A stretch of DNA of 64,000 nt. Origin: Prolixibacter sp. SD074. GTDB lineage: Bacteria; Bacteroidota; Bacteroidia; Bacteroidales; Prolixibacteraceae. Positions 7,882 through 15,871 of this stretch are shown one piece after another. Below the pieces are notes generated by a model. The model was not told the DNA's origin and made no database searches. It worked only from the letters and a program-made list of their open reading frames with translations. The translations under genes were made by a program, and so were the position numbers. The first letter of the stretch is position 1, and each line of letters starts with the position of its first letter. Where the stretch lies: NCBI RefSeq assembly GCF_009617895.1, contig NZ_BLAW01000001.1, forward strand, positions 611,001 to 675,000. The letters are read 5' to 3'.

Positions 7882-9609
7882 TTGATTGATATGGATATAG
7901 ACCCCCTATTTCGCAAAAAACCGGTTGCATTGATTATGAAAGATGCTGCCGGAAGCGAAAAAGAAACACAAATGCGGCGCAATTTGTCGGTAACTGATTT
8001 AACAGCTTTTGGTATTGCCGCCATTGTTGGAGCCGGAATTTTTAGTACCATCGGAACAGCAGCGGCACAGGGTGGCCCTGCTGTTTCGCTGTTATTTATA
8101 TTTACGGCGCTGGCCTGTGGTTTCAGTGCCATGAGTTATGCTGAGTTTGCTTCTTCCATTCCCATCAGCGGAAGTGCTTATACCTATGCCTATGCCAGCT
8201 TTGGTGAGCTGGTTGCCTGGATTATCGGCTGGGATTTGATTATGGAATACGCGGTAGGAAACATTGCCGTGGCGATTTCTTGGTCAGGCTATTTTACCGG
8301 GCTCGTTCGTGGCCTGGGTATTCATATTCCGGAATTTTTGAGTGTGGATTACCTGAGTGCTATGCGCGGTCATGCCGAAGCGCTGAAGGCGTTGGCCGCT
8401 GGTCAGACGCCCGGACGGTTAAGTTTTCATTTGCAGGAAACATACCTGGCCTGGATGCATGCGCCGAAAATTGGCGACTTCCGGCTCATTGCCGATTTAC
8501 CGGCCCTGGCCATTGTGGTGTTTATTTCGTACATGGTGTACCGGGGCATTCGAGAGGCAAAAATTACCAGTAACCTGCTTGTTCTCCTCAAACTGGTTAT
8601 CCTTATGGTGGTCATCGGTGTGGGATCGTTTTATGTGAATCCGGGGAACTGGAGCCCGTTTGCACCCAATGGAATTGGCGGCGTACTAAAAGGCATTTCG
8701 GGTGTTTTCTTTGCATACATTGGCTTCGATGCCATTTCCACAACGGCCGAAGAGTGTAAGAATCCGCGTCGCGATTTGCCCCGTTCGATGATTTATGCCT
8801 TAATCATTACCACGTTATTATACGTAACGCTTAGCCTGGTGATTACGGGAATGGTTTCCTATAAAAATCTCGCCGTAAGTGACCCGCTGGCATATGTATT
8901 CCACAAGAATCACCTCGAAGCCCTTTCGGGGATTATTGCGTTGGGAGCGGTGATTGCCATGGGAAGTGTGATGCTGGTATTCCAGGTTGGCCAACCCCGC
9001 ATCTGGATGAGTATGAGCCGGGATGGCCTGTTGCCTCCCCGTTTCTCGAAATTGCATAAACGGTTCCGGACACCCGCTTTTGCTACCATTGTGGCCGCCA
9101 CCATTGTTGCGATACCGGCTTTGTTTATGAACCTCACGGAAGTGACCGATTTGACCAGTATTGGGACGTTGTTTGCTTTTGTGTTGGTTTCCGGAGGTAT
9201 TATTATCATGAACCCGCGTGGAAAAGATAAGGGAGAGGGTGGTTTCCGGATCCCCTATTTCAACAGCCGCTGGTTTTTGTTACCCGTCTGGGCCGTTGTC
9301 CTTATTGTCATTTTTGCAACCAGTAGGAGTGCAGTAACCTTGTCAACCATTGAGGGTATCAAGTGGCCGGAGTGGATATTTGTTATCGTGGCTGTAATAC
9401 TTTCCGTTGCTGCTATCAGGAAACAGTGGACCGTTATTCCGGTTATCGGATTGCTGATAAACCTTTTCCTGATGTCGGAGTTGGGCATTACCAATTGGAT
9501 GCGTTTTGTTATCTGGCTGGTTATCGGTCTGGTACTCTATTTTTCGTACGGCACAAAGAAGAGTCGCTTACGTAACATTGATATGTCGGCAACTGTTAAA
9601 GATTCCTGA
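7882..9609 (+). CDS. APC superfamily amino acid permease (CAT-like)
   Basis: A 575-residue inner-membrane transporter with about 12-14 transmembrane helices. After a soluble N-terminus, the first helix contains the APC substrate motif IVGAGIFSTIGTAAA (about 49-63). FFAYIGFDAISTTAEE near 275 is the conserved TM6/cytoplasmic-loop signature of cationic amino acid transporter-like APC proteins. It likely imports amino acids with protons; the exact substrate cannot be assigned. The start could also lie at M4 or M19. A TATTTTTA box near 7811 resembles a -7 promoter element. The next gene follows after 66 bp but has its own promoter box. Confidence 0.88.
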   Translation: MIDMDIDPLFRKKPVALIMKDAAGSEKETQMRRNLSVTDLTAFGIAAIVGAGIFSTIGTAAAQGGPAVSLLFIFTALACGFSAMSYAEFASSIPISGSAYTYAYASFGELVAWIIGWDLIMEYAVGNIAVAISWSGYFTGLVRGLGIHIPEFLSVDYLSAMRGHAEALKALAAGQTPGRLSFHLQETYLAWMHAPKIGDFRLIADLPALAIVVFISYMVYRGIREAKITSNLLVLLKLVILMVVIGVGSFYVNPGNWSPFAPNGIGGVLKGISGVFFAYIGFDAISTTAEECKNPRRDLPRSMIYALIITTLLYVTLSLVITGMVSYKNLAVSDPLAYVFHKNHLEALSGIIALGAVIAMGSVMLVFQVGQPRIWMSMSRDGLLPPRFSKLHKRFRTPAFATIVAATIVAIPALFMNLTEVTDLTSIGTLFAFVLVSGGIIIMNPRGKDKGEGGFRIPYFNSRWFLLPVWAVVLIVIFATSRSAVTLSTIEGIKWPEWIFVIVAVILSVAAIRKQWTVIPVIGLLINLFLMSELGITNWMRFVIWLVIGLVLYFSYGTKKSRLRNIDMSATVKDS

Positions 9610-9639
9610 ATTCGATAGGTATATGTTTTATATTCAATA

Positions 9640-9647
9640 TATTTTTG
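9640..9647 (+). promoter_or_regulatory. Bacteroidota -7 promoter box
   Basis: TATTTTTG matches TAnnTTTG exactly, 28 bp upstream of the chosen start at 9676. No clear TTTG -33 box is visible at the ideal spacing. Confidence 0.5.
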
Positions 9648-9675
9648 TTCCTTGAAAATGAATAAAATGGCTGCT

Positions 9676-10533
9676 ATGAAATTGATTCGTTTTGGAGAAC
9701 GCGGCAAGGAAAGACCAGGTATCCTGATTAATGGGGAAAGGTATGATTGTTCGGGCAGGTTCAACGATTGGGATCACACTTTTTTTCAGCACGGCGGATT
9801 AAATCTACTGCAAAAGCTGGTAGAAGAAGAAGGTGATAAACTGCCTGTCGTGAATCCGCAGGAGCGGTGGGCCAGTCCGGTTGCACGCCCGGCCTCCATC
9901 GTATGTGCGGGCTTGAATTACGCCAATCATGCCAAAGAAGCGGAGATGGAGGTTCCTAAGGAGCCCGTAATTTTTATGAAACCAACCAACACGTTGGCCG
10001 GTCCATATGATGATGTAATTATTCCGCCCGGCAGTACGAAAACAGATTATGAAATTGAGCTGGCCATTGTTATGGGGAAGAATGCTCTTTACCTGAAAGA
10101 CGAAGCGGCGGCCTATGAATGTATTGCCGGCTATACTATAGCCAACGATGTGTCGGAACGGGAGTATCAACTCGAAAGAGGAGGGCAGTGGGTAAAAGGA
10201 AAATCCTCACCGGGTTTTACTCCGCTGGGACCGTTCCTGGCTATCCGCGACAATATTGCAGAACCCCGCAACATGGATTTACAACTGACTGTGAACAACA
10301 GCATTCGTCAGATTGGCAATACCGAGACAATGATATTTCATCCATCGAGCCTGATTTGGTACATATCGCAATACATGCAGATGGAAGCCGGTGATGTTAT
10401 CCTGACCGGAACGCCTCCCGGTGTTGGAATGGGAATGCAACCGCCACAATACCTTGAAAACGGTGACAAGGTGGAATTAACCATCGAAGGCTTGGGAACC
10501 CAGAAGCAGGTGTTTGTCGATTATATTCCGTGA
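9676..10533 (+). CDS. Fumarylacetoacetate hydrolase family protein
   Basis: A 285-residue FAH-fold enzyme. The family core is clear: CAGLNYANHAKEAE (about 82-95), the metal-binding YEIELA (Glu-x-Glu), IANDVSERE, KGKSSPGFTPLGP, and the C-terminal DVILTGTPPGVGMG loop. Enzymes of this group hydrolyse or decarboxylate 2-keto compounds (for example 2,4-diketo-3-deoxy-fuconate hydrolase or ureidoglycolate lyase-like proteins); the substrate is not determinable here. The frame is open from a TTG at 9652, with ATGs at 9658, 9667 and 9676. The last is chosen because MKLIRFG is the usual family start and because of its spacing from the -7 box. Confidence 0.88.
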   Translation: MKLIRFGERGKERPGILINGERYDCSGRFNDWDHTFFQHGGLNLLQKLVEEEGDKLPVVNPQERWASPVARPASIVCAGLNYANHAKEAEMEVPKEPVIFMKPTNTLAGPYDDVIIPPGSTKTDYEIELAIVMGKNALYLKDEAAAYECIAGYTIANDVSEREYQLERGGQWVKGKSSPGFTPLGPFLAIRDNIAEPRNMDLQLTVNNSIRQIGNTETMIFHPSSLIWYISQYMQMEAGDVILTGTPPGVGMGMQPPQYLENGDKVELTIEGLGTQKQVFVDYIP

Positions 10534-10547
10534 CCTTCGTGATGCCG

Positions 10548-10724
10548 TTAGTGAAGAATCAGGAAGAGAATAAAACTGAGCAGCGCCACATTGATGGAGT
10601 GTATCCACAGGTAAAAGGACTGTCCTGTTTTGCTCTTTCCCTCCCGCGATAACTGCTTGTGGTGCTTCACGTAAGAAAAGATAAACAGCTTGATGAATGC
10701 GAGCTGTCTTTGTCTCTTTGTCAA
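10548..10724 (-). pseudogene. Frame-broken membrane protein remnant
   Basis: On the minus strand one frame reads LTKRQRQLAFIKLFIFSYV then KHHKQLSREGKSKTGQSF, and a second frame continues at the same point with YLWIHSINVALLSFILFLIL and a stop (10548-10550). The two pieces join sensibly across a single frameshift near 10613, giving a basic segment followed by a transmembrane helix. I do not recognise the family. It may be a decayed gene, or an intact small protein hidden by a sequence error. Confidence 0.35.
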
Positions 10725-10807
10725 GAAAATGAGGTGTTAACCCCTGGGTGGTTTTCGGAATCTTTCCAACCGGAATTGATTTAACTCACCGTTGTTTAGC
10801 ATGCCAG

Positions 10808-11968
10808 CTACCAGTTATTAATCACTTTGTCCTTTTCGTACCACATGAGTTTGGGACTCGACTTTTGTTTCGGCTGTTCAGCCTTCTTCGGCAGATAATA
10901 TTTTTGTTCAAGTTTGCGAAGGTATTGCATGGTAATCGATGAAAAGGGCGGATAATGCTTTTTGTCTTTCAGGGCAACGCGTTGATAAAGACGAATGAAG
11001 GCAAACGGATTGGCTGTTTGTTGAATTAATGTCCGTTTACCCATTTTTTCAATAATCGCGTTAGCCATATAGTAGCCCGTTGGATGTCCGTTCATGGGGA
11101 GTAAATCCTCTATAATTTTCGAATCACTATTGGGAACAGTAGCCATCCGTATAAAGTATTCATCAAGTTGAAGGATGGCTTGGGGAGATTTGGCGAGATA
11201 ATGTTGATAGGATCTAGCCCATTCATAACCGGCAAAAGGGCCTCTGTTCAGAAAGAATTTTTTCTTGTCAATTTGGTCAGCAATTCCTTCCGTTTCCATT
11301 TGTGTCAGCATCTGTATAATCGGATATTCAGGTTGATTGTGGCCCGGTAAATTTGGGACTTTGATTTTGGCCCGGTAAAAGTGATATGCTTCATGCGCAA
11401 TAAAATAAGGAACATACGCCTCGAAATCCATACTGAACAGGAGGTCGATAATTACACCTGTTGGGGCGTGAGATATGGCTTTATCGCAAATAATAAACGA
11501 TACCGGAGGCAGTGCTCTGGCATAAAGAAAACTATCGGGCAGGAGTTCCTTTGCCATCGACAAAGCCGTCTTAATCAGTTGTGCTTTCTGTAAATTGGCT
11601 TGCAGCTCTTTCAATTTTTTTTCGTTTCCCATTATTTGCATGACGTGTCGCAGAAAGTTGCTTTTCGGGTTATTCTTGTCCAGTTCTTTTCTCAACAGCG
11701 AGCCCATTGAAGGCATGAAGGCTAGCCGCAGCTGCTGTTCAAATTCTTTTTGTGAGAATCCACCGGCCATTAATATCTGATAGGGCGGAGCATCGAAGAG
11801 GGCGTTCCATTCATCCGGATCGGGTTCGGTATCTTTTATTAATGATGATTCAACTTGCCAGAATGGAGCCATTCCCGAAAAGTCGACTGTATTATACCTT
11901 ATAACCTGAGCGAATAGTTGTGCACTGAACAGAAGATAGGTGAAAAGAAAAAGAATTCTGATTATCAT
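10808..11968 (-). CDS. DUF5700-like putative zinc-dependent peptidase, secreted
   Basis: A 386-residue protein with a signal peptide (about 1-20, ending AQLFA). It carries a zincin-type HEAYH motif at residues 192-196 within YFIAHEAYHFYRAK, and a downstream METEGIADQID (Glu225/Glu227, Asp231) about 30 residues later that could provide the third zinc ligand. This layout matches the DUF5700 family of putative zinc peptidases found in Bacteroidota. The product is probably periplasmic or surface exposed; its substrate is unknown. It is a stand-alone minus-strand gene convergent with the FAH gene. Confidence 0.75.
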   Translation of the reverse strand: MIIRILFLFTYLLFSAQLFAQVIRYNTVDFSGMAPFWQVESSLIKDTEPDPDEWNALFDAPPYQILMAGGFSQKEFEQQLRLAFMPSMGSLLRKELDKNNPKSNFLRHVMQIMGNEKKLKELQANLQKAQLIKTALSMAKELLPDSFLYARALPPVSFIICDKAISHAPTGVIIDLLFSMDFEAYVPYFIAHEAYHFYRAKIKVPNLPGHNQPEYPIIQMLTQMETEGIADQIDKKKFFLNRGPFAGYEWARSYQHYLAKSPQAILQLDEYFIRMATVPNSDSKIIEDLLPMNGHPTGYYMANAIIEKMGKRTLIQQTANPFAFIRLYQRVALKDKKHYPPFSSITMQYLRKLEQKYYLPKKAEQPKQKSSPKLMWYEKDKVINNW

Positions 11969-12271
11969 TACTCCCTCATTATGGTCTCTTGCCGGTTGGC
12001 GATGTTCAATGCTCTTTAAAAGAAGTTTCCAGATAATAAGCTAACGGATGATTCAATTATTTATTGTAAATATGATAAATTATATTGGTTTGGTGAACGA
12101 TTAAAGCGTCAAAAATCTTCAATTTTATTATGTGGTGAATATAAGTTCAGCATTTTGATTTTTTCAGGGTTCGAAGATGTTTTTTCTTTTATCGTGTCAT
12201 GTGGAGGTTAACGGCGCATTATCATTGTGTCAAGTCGGATTTTAGGGTATCCGGTTCCGTTCCTGATTTTA
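11969..12271. other. Divergent intergenic region
   Basis: AT-rich, lying between the leftward peptidase gene and the rightward FUSC gene. No gene was seen; it must hold both promoters. The only element I can support is the -7 box at 12272-12279. Confidence 0.4.
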
Positions 12272-12279
12272 TATTTTTG
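12272..12279 (+). promoter_or_regulatory. Bacteroidota -7 promoter box for the FUSC gene
   Basis: TATTTTTG matches TAnnTTTG and lies 49 bp upstream of the ATG at 12329. Confidence 0.5.
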
Positions 12280-12328
12280 CCGGCAGATCGATTGAAAATC
12301 GATATATTGAACTGATATTATTTCACTT

Positions 12329-14458
12329 ATGGATATGTGGCAACAGCTGAAAAATAGAACTTGGTACGAACCTTTGCGTCAGACGTTCTGGCGGTACCCC
12401 GACCGGTTGATGGCGCTGAAGGCTACGATTTCCATGGCTTTGCTCTCGGTCCCGTTTGTATTGACAGGCCATGCCTATTATGGAATAACCCTGGCATTGG
12501 GAGCGTTAGCGGGCGCATTGGCCGAGACCGATGACCATCCCAGGGGACGTGTTAAAGCCTTGGTTCTTACGGTATTTAGTTTTGCCCTATCCAGCGCTTC
12601 GGTTGAAATTTTACGGCCTGTACCATGGTTGTTCGCGGTAGGGCTGGCAGTTTCTACCGTGCTTTTTATTTTGATTGGAGGTCTGGGCGAACGGTATCGC
12701 GGGGTTAGTTTTGGTGCGGTACTGATTGCCATTTATACCATGCTGGGGGATTCGCTTCGGCCTGCACCTTACTGGCAACCGATTCTCCTGCCGGCTGGGG
12801 CATTGGGGTATGGTTTGCTTTCGCTGGCCTTGTTATACCGTCATCCCTGGCGGTTACTGGAAGAGCAGCTGGCACGCGGTTATCTGGCCCTTTCGGCCTA
12901 CCTGGAAGAAAAGGCCCGGTTGTTTCCGAGCGACGCGGAAAAGCAGACGACGATTCGTCACCGTTTGGCCATGCTGAATATTGAAATGGTGAATGCGTTG
13001 GAGCGGACGAAGGAAGTGCTGAACAGTTATGCCGGTGCGTTGGACGATCAGGCCGAGCTGGTGCCTTACCTTCGCCGGTTTATGTTGTTGCAAAGTCTGC
13101 ACGAGCGGGCGGCTTCCAGTCACGAACGATATGAACTGCTCAGTAGCAATCCGGACAATCAGGCATTGATGGAAGGTTTCGGTCAATTGCTGTTACAGCT
13201 GGCACAGGCGACCCGACGATTGGCTGACAATCTCTTGACCGGTGTGCCTTACCGGCATCCTGTTTCGCTGAAATGGATTGTCAACGCGCTGAATGAGCAA
13301 TTGGAACAGCGCCCCGAATCGGGAAAGCAGGGGCTTTCGCTGTTGCTGCACAATCTCACGCAGTCGCACCGCGCGTTGCTGAACCTGAGCGACATTTCCC
13401 AACGAAAATACATTCCACGCCTGGCCCGTGACACCCGTACGTTGTGGGAACGCCTGAAAGCGCAATTGCATTGGCGTCATCCCCGGTTGCGGCATGCCGT
13501 CCGGTTGAGTACCTGTTTTGTGATTGGCTACGGGTTAATGCAGTGGCTGCACATCGAAAAGGGAGAGTGGATTTTGCTGACCAGTTTGTTTGTGTGTCAG
13601 CCCAGTTACAGCGAAACCCGCCGCAGGCTTTTTCAACGTATCCTGGGAACGTTTATGGGCGTGGCAGCCGGCGTGGGCGTAGTACAGATTCTTCCTACCC
13701 AAATGGGACAGCTGGCCTTGATGTTACTGGCCGCTTTTTATTTCTTTTTCTGGTTGCGGAAGCGTTATTACATCGCCGTTATCTTTATCACGATGTTTGT
13801 TTTGGGCGCTTTTAATCTCCTGTCGGGAAAGGGCGTTGCCATGATGGGTCCGCGTATGTTCGACACGGTGTTGGGTGCTGCACTGGCAATTATCTCTGTG
13901 AGGTTACTTTGGCCCGATTGGCAATACAAGCGGCTACCGGTTTTGATTTCTGAAGCACTGGCAAAAAACACCGCCTATTTCAAAGCAATTCTAAAAGAAT
14001 ACCGTCTCTCGGAAGAAGACGATTTGGACTACCGCATTGCCCGCAGACAGGCGCATCAGGCGGATAATGCATTGGCGATGGCCTGGCAGGATATGCAGGT
14101 GGAACCGAAACGGCAGCAACAATTCAGGCAACAGGCGTTTAAACTTACTTATCTGAATCATGCCCTGTTGTCGTATCTGTCGGCGTTGGGAGCGCATCGC
14201 GATATTCAGCAATTCATCAATCCGGAAATGGAACAATTTGCTGTTAAAATCGAGGAGGCTTTGGTCGGAGCCAGTCAATGGCTGGATGGTGGCTTAAAGG
14301 TTGAACCTACCTGCAGGGTGAGCCCAATTTTGGAGCACCTGAGTAAACGCCTTTCCGAAATGGAAGAAGGAACTACCCGGCAACAGTTGATTTTACTGTA
14401 TAATATCGCCGAAGTTACCGATCAACTATTGGAGGCATCTGTCGGTATTTCCCGTTAG
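12329..14458 (+). CDS. YccS/YhfK-like FUSC family inner-membrane protein
   Basis: A 709-residue protein with two blocks of transmembrane helices (about 35-175 and 390-520), each followed by a soluble helical domain. This duplicated architecture and length match the YccS/YhfK group of the FUSC (fusaric acid resistance-like) superfamily. The second block contains GEWILLTSLFVCQPSYSET and RILGTFMGVAAGVG, typical of FUSC cores. Related proteins are thought to export aromatic acids or other small molecules, but YccS function is not established. The gene is GC-richer than its neighbours, with many Leu/Arg/Gln codons ending in G or C, which hints at transfer. It has its own promoter box and no operon partner. 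Confidence 0.85.
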   Translation: MDMWQQLKNRTWYEPLRQTFWRYPDRLMALKATISMALLSVPFVLTGHAYYGITLALGALAGALAETDDHPRGRVKALVLTVFSFALSSASVEILRPVPWLFAVGLAVSTVLFILIGGLGERYRGVSFGAVLIAIYTMLGDSLRPAPYWQPILLPAGALGYGLLSLALLYRHPWRLLEEQLARGYLALSAYLEEKARLFPSDAEKQTTIRHRLAMLNIEMVNALERTKEVLNSYAGALDDQAELVPYLRRFMLLQSLHERAASSHERYELLSSNPDNQALMEGFGQLLLQLAQATRRLADNLLTGVPYRHPVSLKWIVNALNEQLEQRPESGKQGLSLLLHNLTQSHRALLNLSDISQRKYIPRLARDTRTLWERLKAQLHWRHPRLRHAVRLSTCFVIGYGLMQWLHIEKGEWILLTSLFVCQPSYSETRRRLFQRILGTFMGVAAGVGVVQILPTQMGQLALMLLAAFYFFFWLRKRYYIAVIFITMFVLGAFNLLSGKGVAMMGPRMFDTVLGAALAIISVRLLWPDWQYKRLPVLISEALAKNTAYFKAILKEYRLSEEDDLDYRIARRQAHQADNALAMAWQDMQVEPKRQQQFRQQAFKLTYLNHALLSYLSALGAHRDIQQFINPEMEQFAVKIEEALVGASQWLDGGLKVEPTCRVSPILEHLSKRLSEMEEGTTRQQLILLYNIAEVTDQLLEASVGISR

Positions 14459-14602
14459 GCAGTCGAATCAGGGAGAAATATCTCTATACTTTTCCGGAAG
14501 AACCGGTCAACCAGTTCCTGTTGATCGTCGGCTTTAATTACCTCCGACAGTAAGAGTGTCCGGAATGCTGGCCAAAAGCGAAATCTTCATCTAATTAGTC
14601 AC

Positions 14603-15079
14603 ATGGGAATTACAAAAGTGACTTCAGATGGCATATATGTTTTGAACTCAGAACCTAAATATGGTGTGATTCGGCAACCGCTCGATTCATTCCTACATCC
14701 GGAAGGAGAAAGAGCGGAAGTGGTGGCTTACCGGTTGAAAGCGCCGTTCCGGAAATCTATTCCGGAAGCCATGAAGCGTGCGCATCAGTTGATTGGACAG
14801 CCCTACAATTACAGCTATATTCTTCCGGATACGGGATATTACTGTTCGGAATTTGTTTATACTGTTTTTGCTCCTGATTCGGTTTTCAAACTGAATCCAA
14901 TGACTTTTAAAAATCCGCAAACCGGACAATTTGATTCGACCTGGGTGGCGCACTATCAAAAGCTGGGAATCGGTATTCCGGAAGGAAAAACCGGTTGCAA
15001 CCCAAACGGAATGGCCGCTTCTGATAAACTGGAGCGATTGGGTGAGGTTAAACTAAGCAATGTAAAAGCAACTAACTAA
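14603..15079 (+). CDS. YiiX/NlpC-P60-like permuted papain-fold protein, probably N-terminally truncated
   Basis: The 158 residues match the C-terminal two thirds of the YiiX (DUF830) family of permuted papain-fold hydrolases. The Cys nucleophile appears as Cys81 in YYCSEFVYTVF, preceded by IGQPYNYSYIL. In full-length members the catalytic His lies in an FSHVGI-like motif near the N-terminus. Here ISHMGI is encoded across the start (the codon for His is directly upstream of the ATG at 14603), but an in-frame stop lies about 90 bp further upstream and no signal peptide is found. I infer that the 5' end is lost or corrupted within 14459-14602. deoC follows 13 bp later. Confidence 0.65.
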   Translation: MGITKVTSDGIYVLNSEPKYGVIRQPLDSFLHPEGERAEVVAYRLKAPFRKSIPEAMKRAHQLIGQPYNYSYILPDTGYYCSEFVYTVFAPDSVFKLNPMTFKNPQTGQFDSTWVAHYQKLGIGIPEGKTGCNPNGMAASDKLERLGEVKLSNVKATN

Positions 15080-15092
15080 CCAATAAAACATC

Positions 15093-15806
15093 ATGACGAA
15101 ACTGAAGGAACTCGCGAAAATGATCGATTACTCCATTTTACACCCCACTTTAACGGATGACGACCTGATGCGGGAGTGCGAAGTGGCCGCGAAATATGAT
15201 GTGGCCTCGGTCTGTGTGAAGCCATACATGGTAAAACAAGCTGTTGAATTGCTCAAGGATACCGACGTATTGGTCGGCTGTGTCATCGGTTTTCCTGCCG
15301 GGAATTCCACCATCGCAGTGAAGCGCTTCGAAACTGAAGTAGCCTGTTCTGACGGAGCCGTCGAAATTGATATGGTCATCAATATTGGCAAGGCGTTGCA
15401 GGGTGACTGGGATTATATCCGGAAGGAAATCCAGACTGTTACCGATGAATGTCATTACCACGGCGCGATTGTGAAGGTGATTTTCGAAACCGATTTTGTT
15501 GCCAAAGAAGAAGATATCAAACGGTTGTGTGAAATTTGTACCGAAGCAGGTGCTGATTACGTGAAGACGTCGACCGGCTTTGGCTTTGTGAAAGGAGCCG
15601 ATGGAAAATACAGCTATGAAGGGGCAACGTTGAAGAACCTGGAGCTCATGCGAACATATTCCGGCCCGAATGTGAAAATCAAAGCGGCGGGCGGTGTTCG
15701 AACACTCGATCAACTGTTAGCCGTGAAGGAAGCCGGCTGTACCCGTTGCGGAGCAACTGCGACGATTTCTATGCTGGAGGAAGCCAAGGAACGGTTTGGA
15801 GCCTGA
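15093..15806 (+). CDS. deoC: Deoxyribose-phosphate aldolase
   Basis: A 237-residue class I aldolase that cleaves 2-deoxyribose 5-phosphate to glyceraldehyde 3-phosphate and acetaldehyde in nucleoside salvage. The Schiff-base lysine is Lys158 in YVKTSTGF; EIDMVINIG (about 91-99) and KIKAAGGVRT supply the other conserved active-site segments. Length and motifs are standard for short bacterial DeoC. It starts 13 bp after the YiiX-like gene, so it probably shares a transcript, and ends before a strong bidirectional terminator. Confidence 0.95.
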   Translation: MTKLKELAKMIDYSILHPTLTDDDLMRECEVAAKYDVASVCVKPYMVKQAVELLKDTDVLVGCVIGFPAGNSTIAVKRFETEVACSDGAVEIDMVINIGKALQGDWDYIRKEIQTVTDECHYHGAIVKVIFETDFVAKEEDIKRLCEICTEAGADYVKTSTGFGFVKGADGKYSYEGATLKNLELMRTYSGPNVKIKAAGGVRTLDQLLAVKEAGCTRCGATATISMLEEAKERFGA

Positions 15807-15817
15807 AACAAAATAAA

Positions 15818-15850
15818 AAAATCCCTGAAGTAATTTACCTCAGGGATTTT
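15818..15850. terminator. Bidirectional intrinsic terminator
   Basis: An 11-bp stem (AAAATCCCTGA with TCAGGGATTTT) and 11-nt loop, with A-rich and T-rich flanks. It lies between convergent deoC and the NO reductase gene and can serve both. Confidence 0.85.
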
Positions 15851-15871
15851 GGGTGTACAGCGATTAATTGA

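Noticed and set aside
15150-15713. 187-residue minus-strand frame over deoC
   Set aside because: Shadow of deoC, whose active-site motifs are intact on the plus strand.
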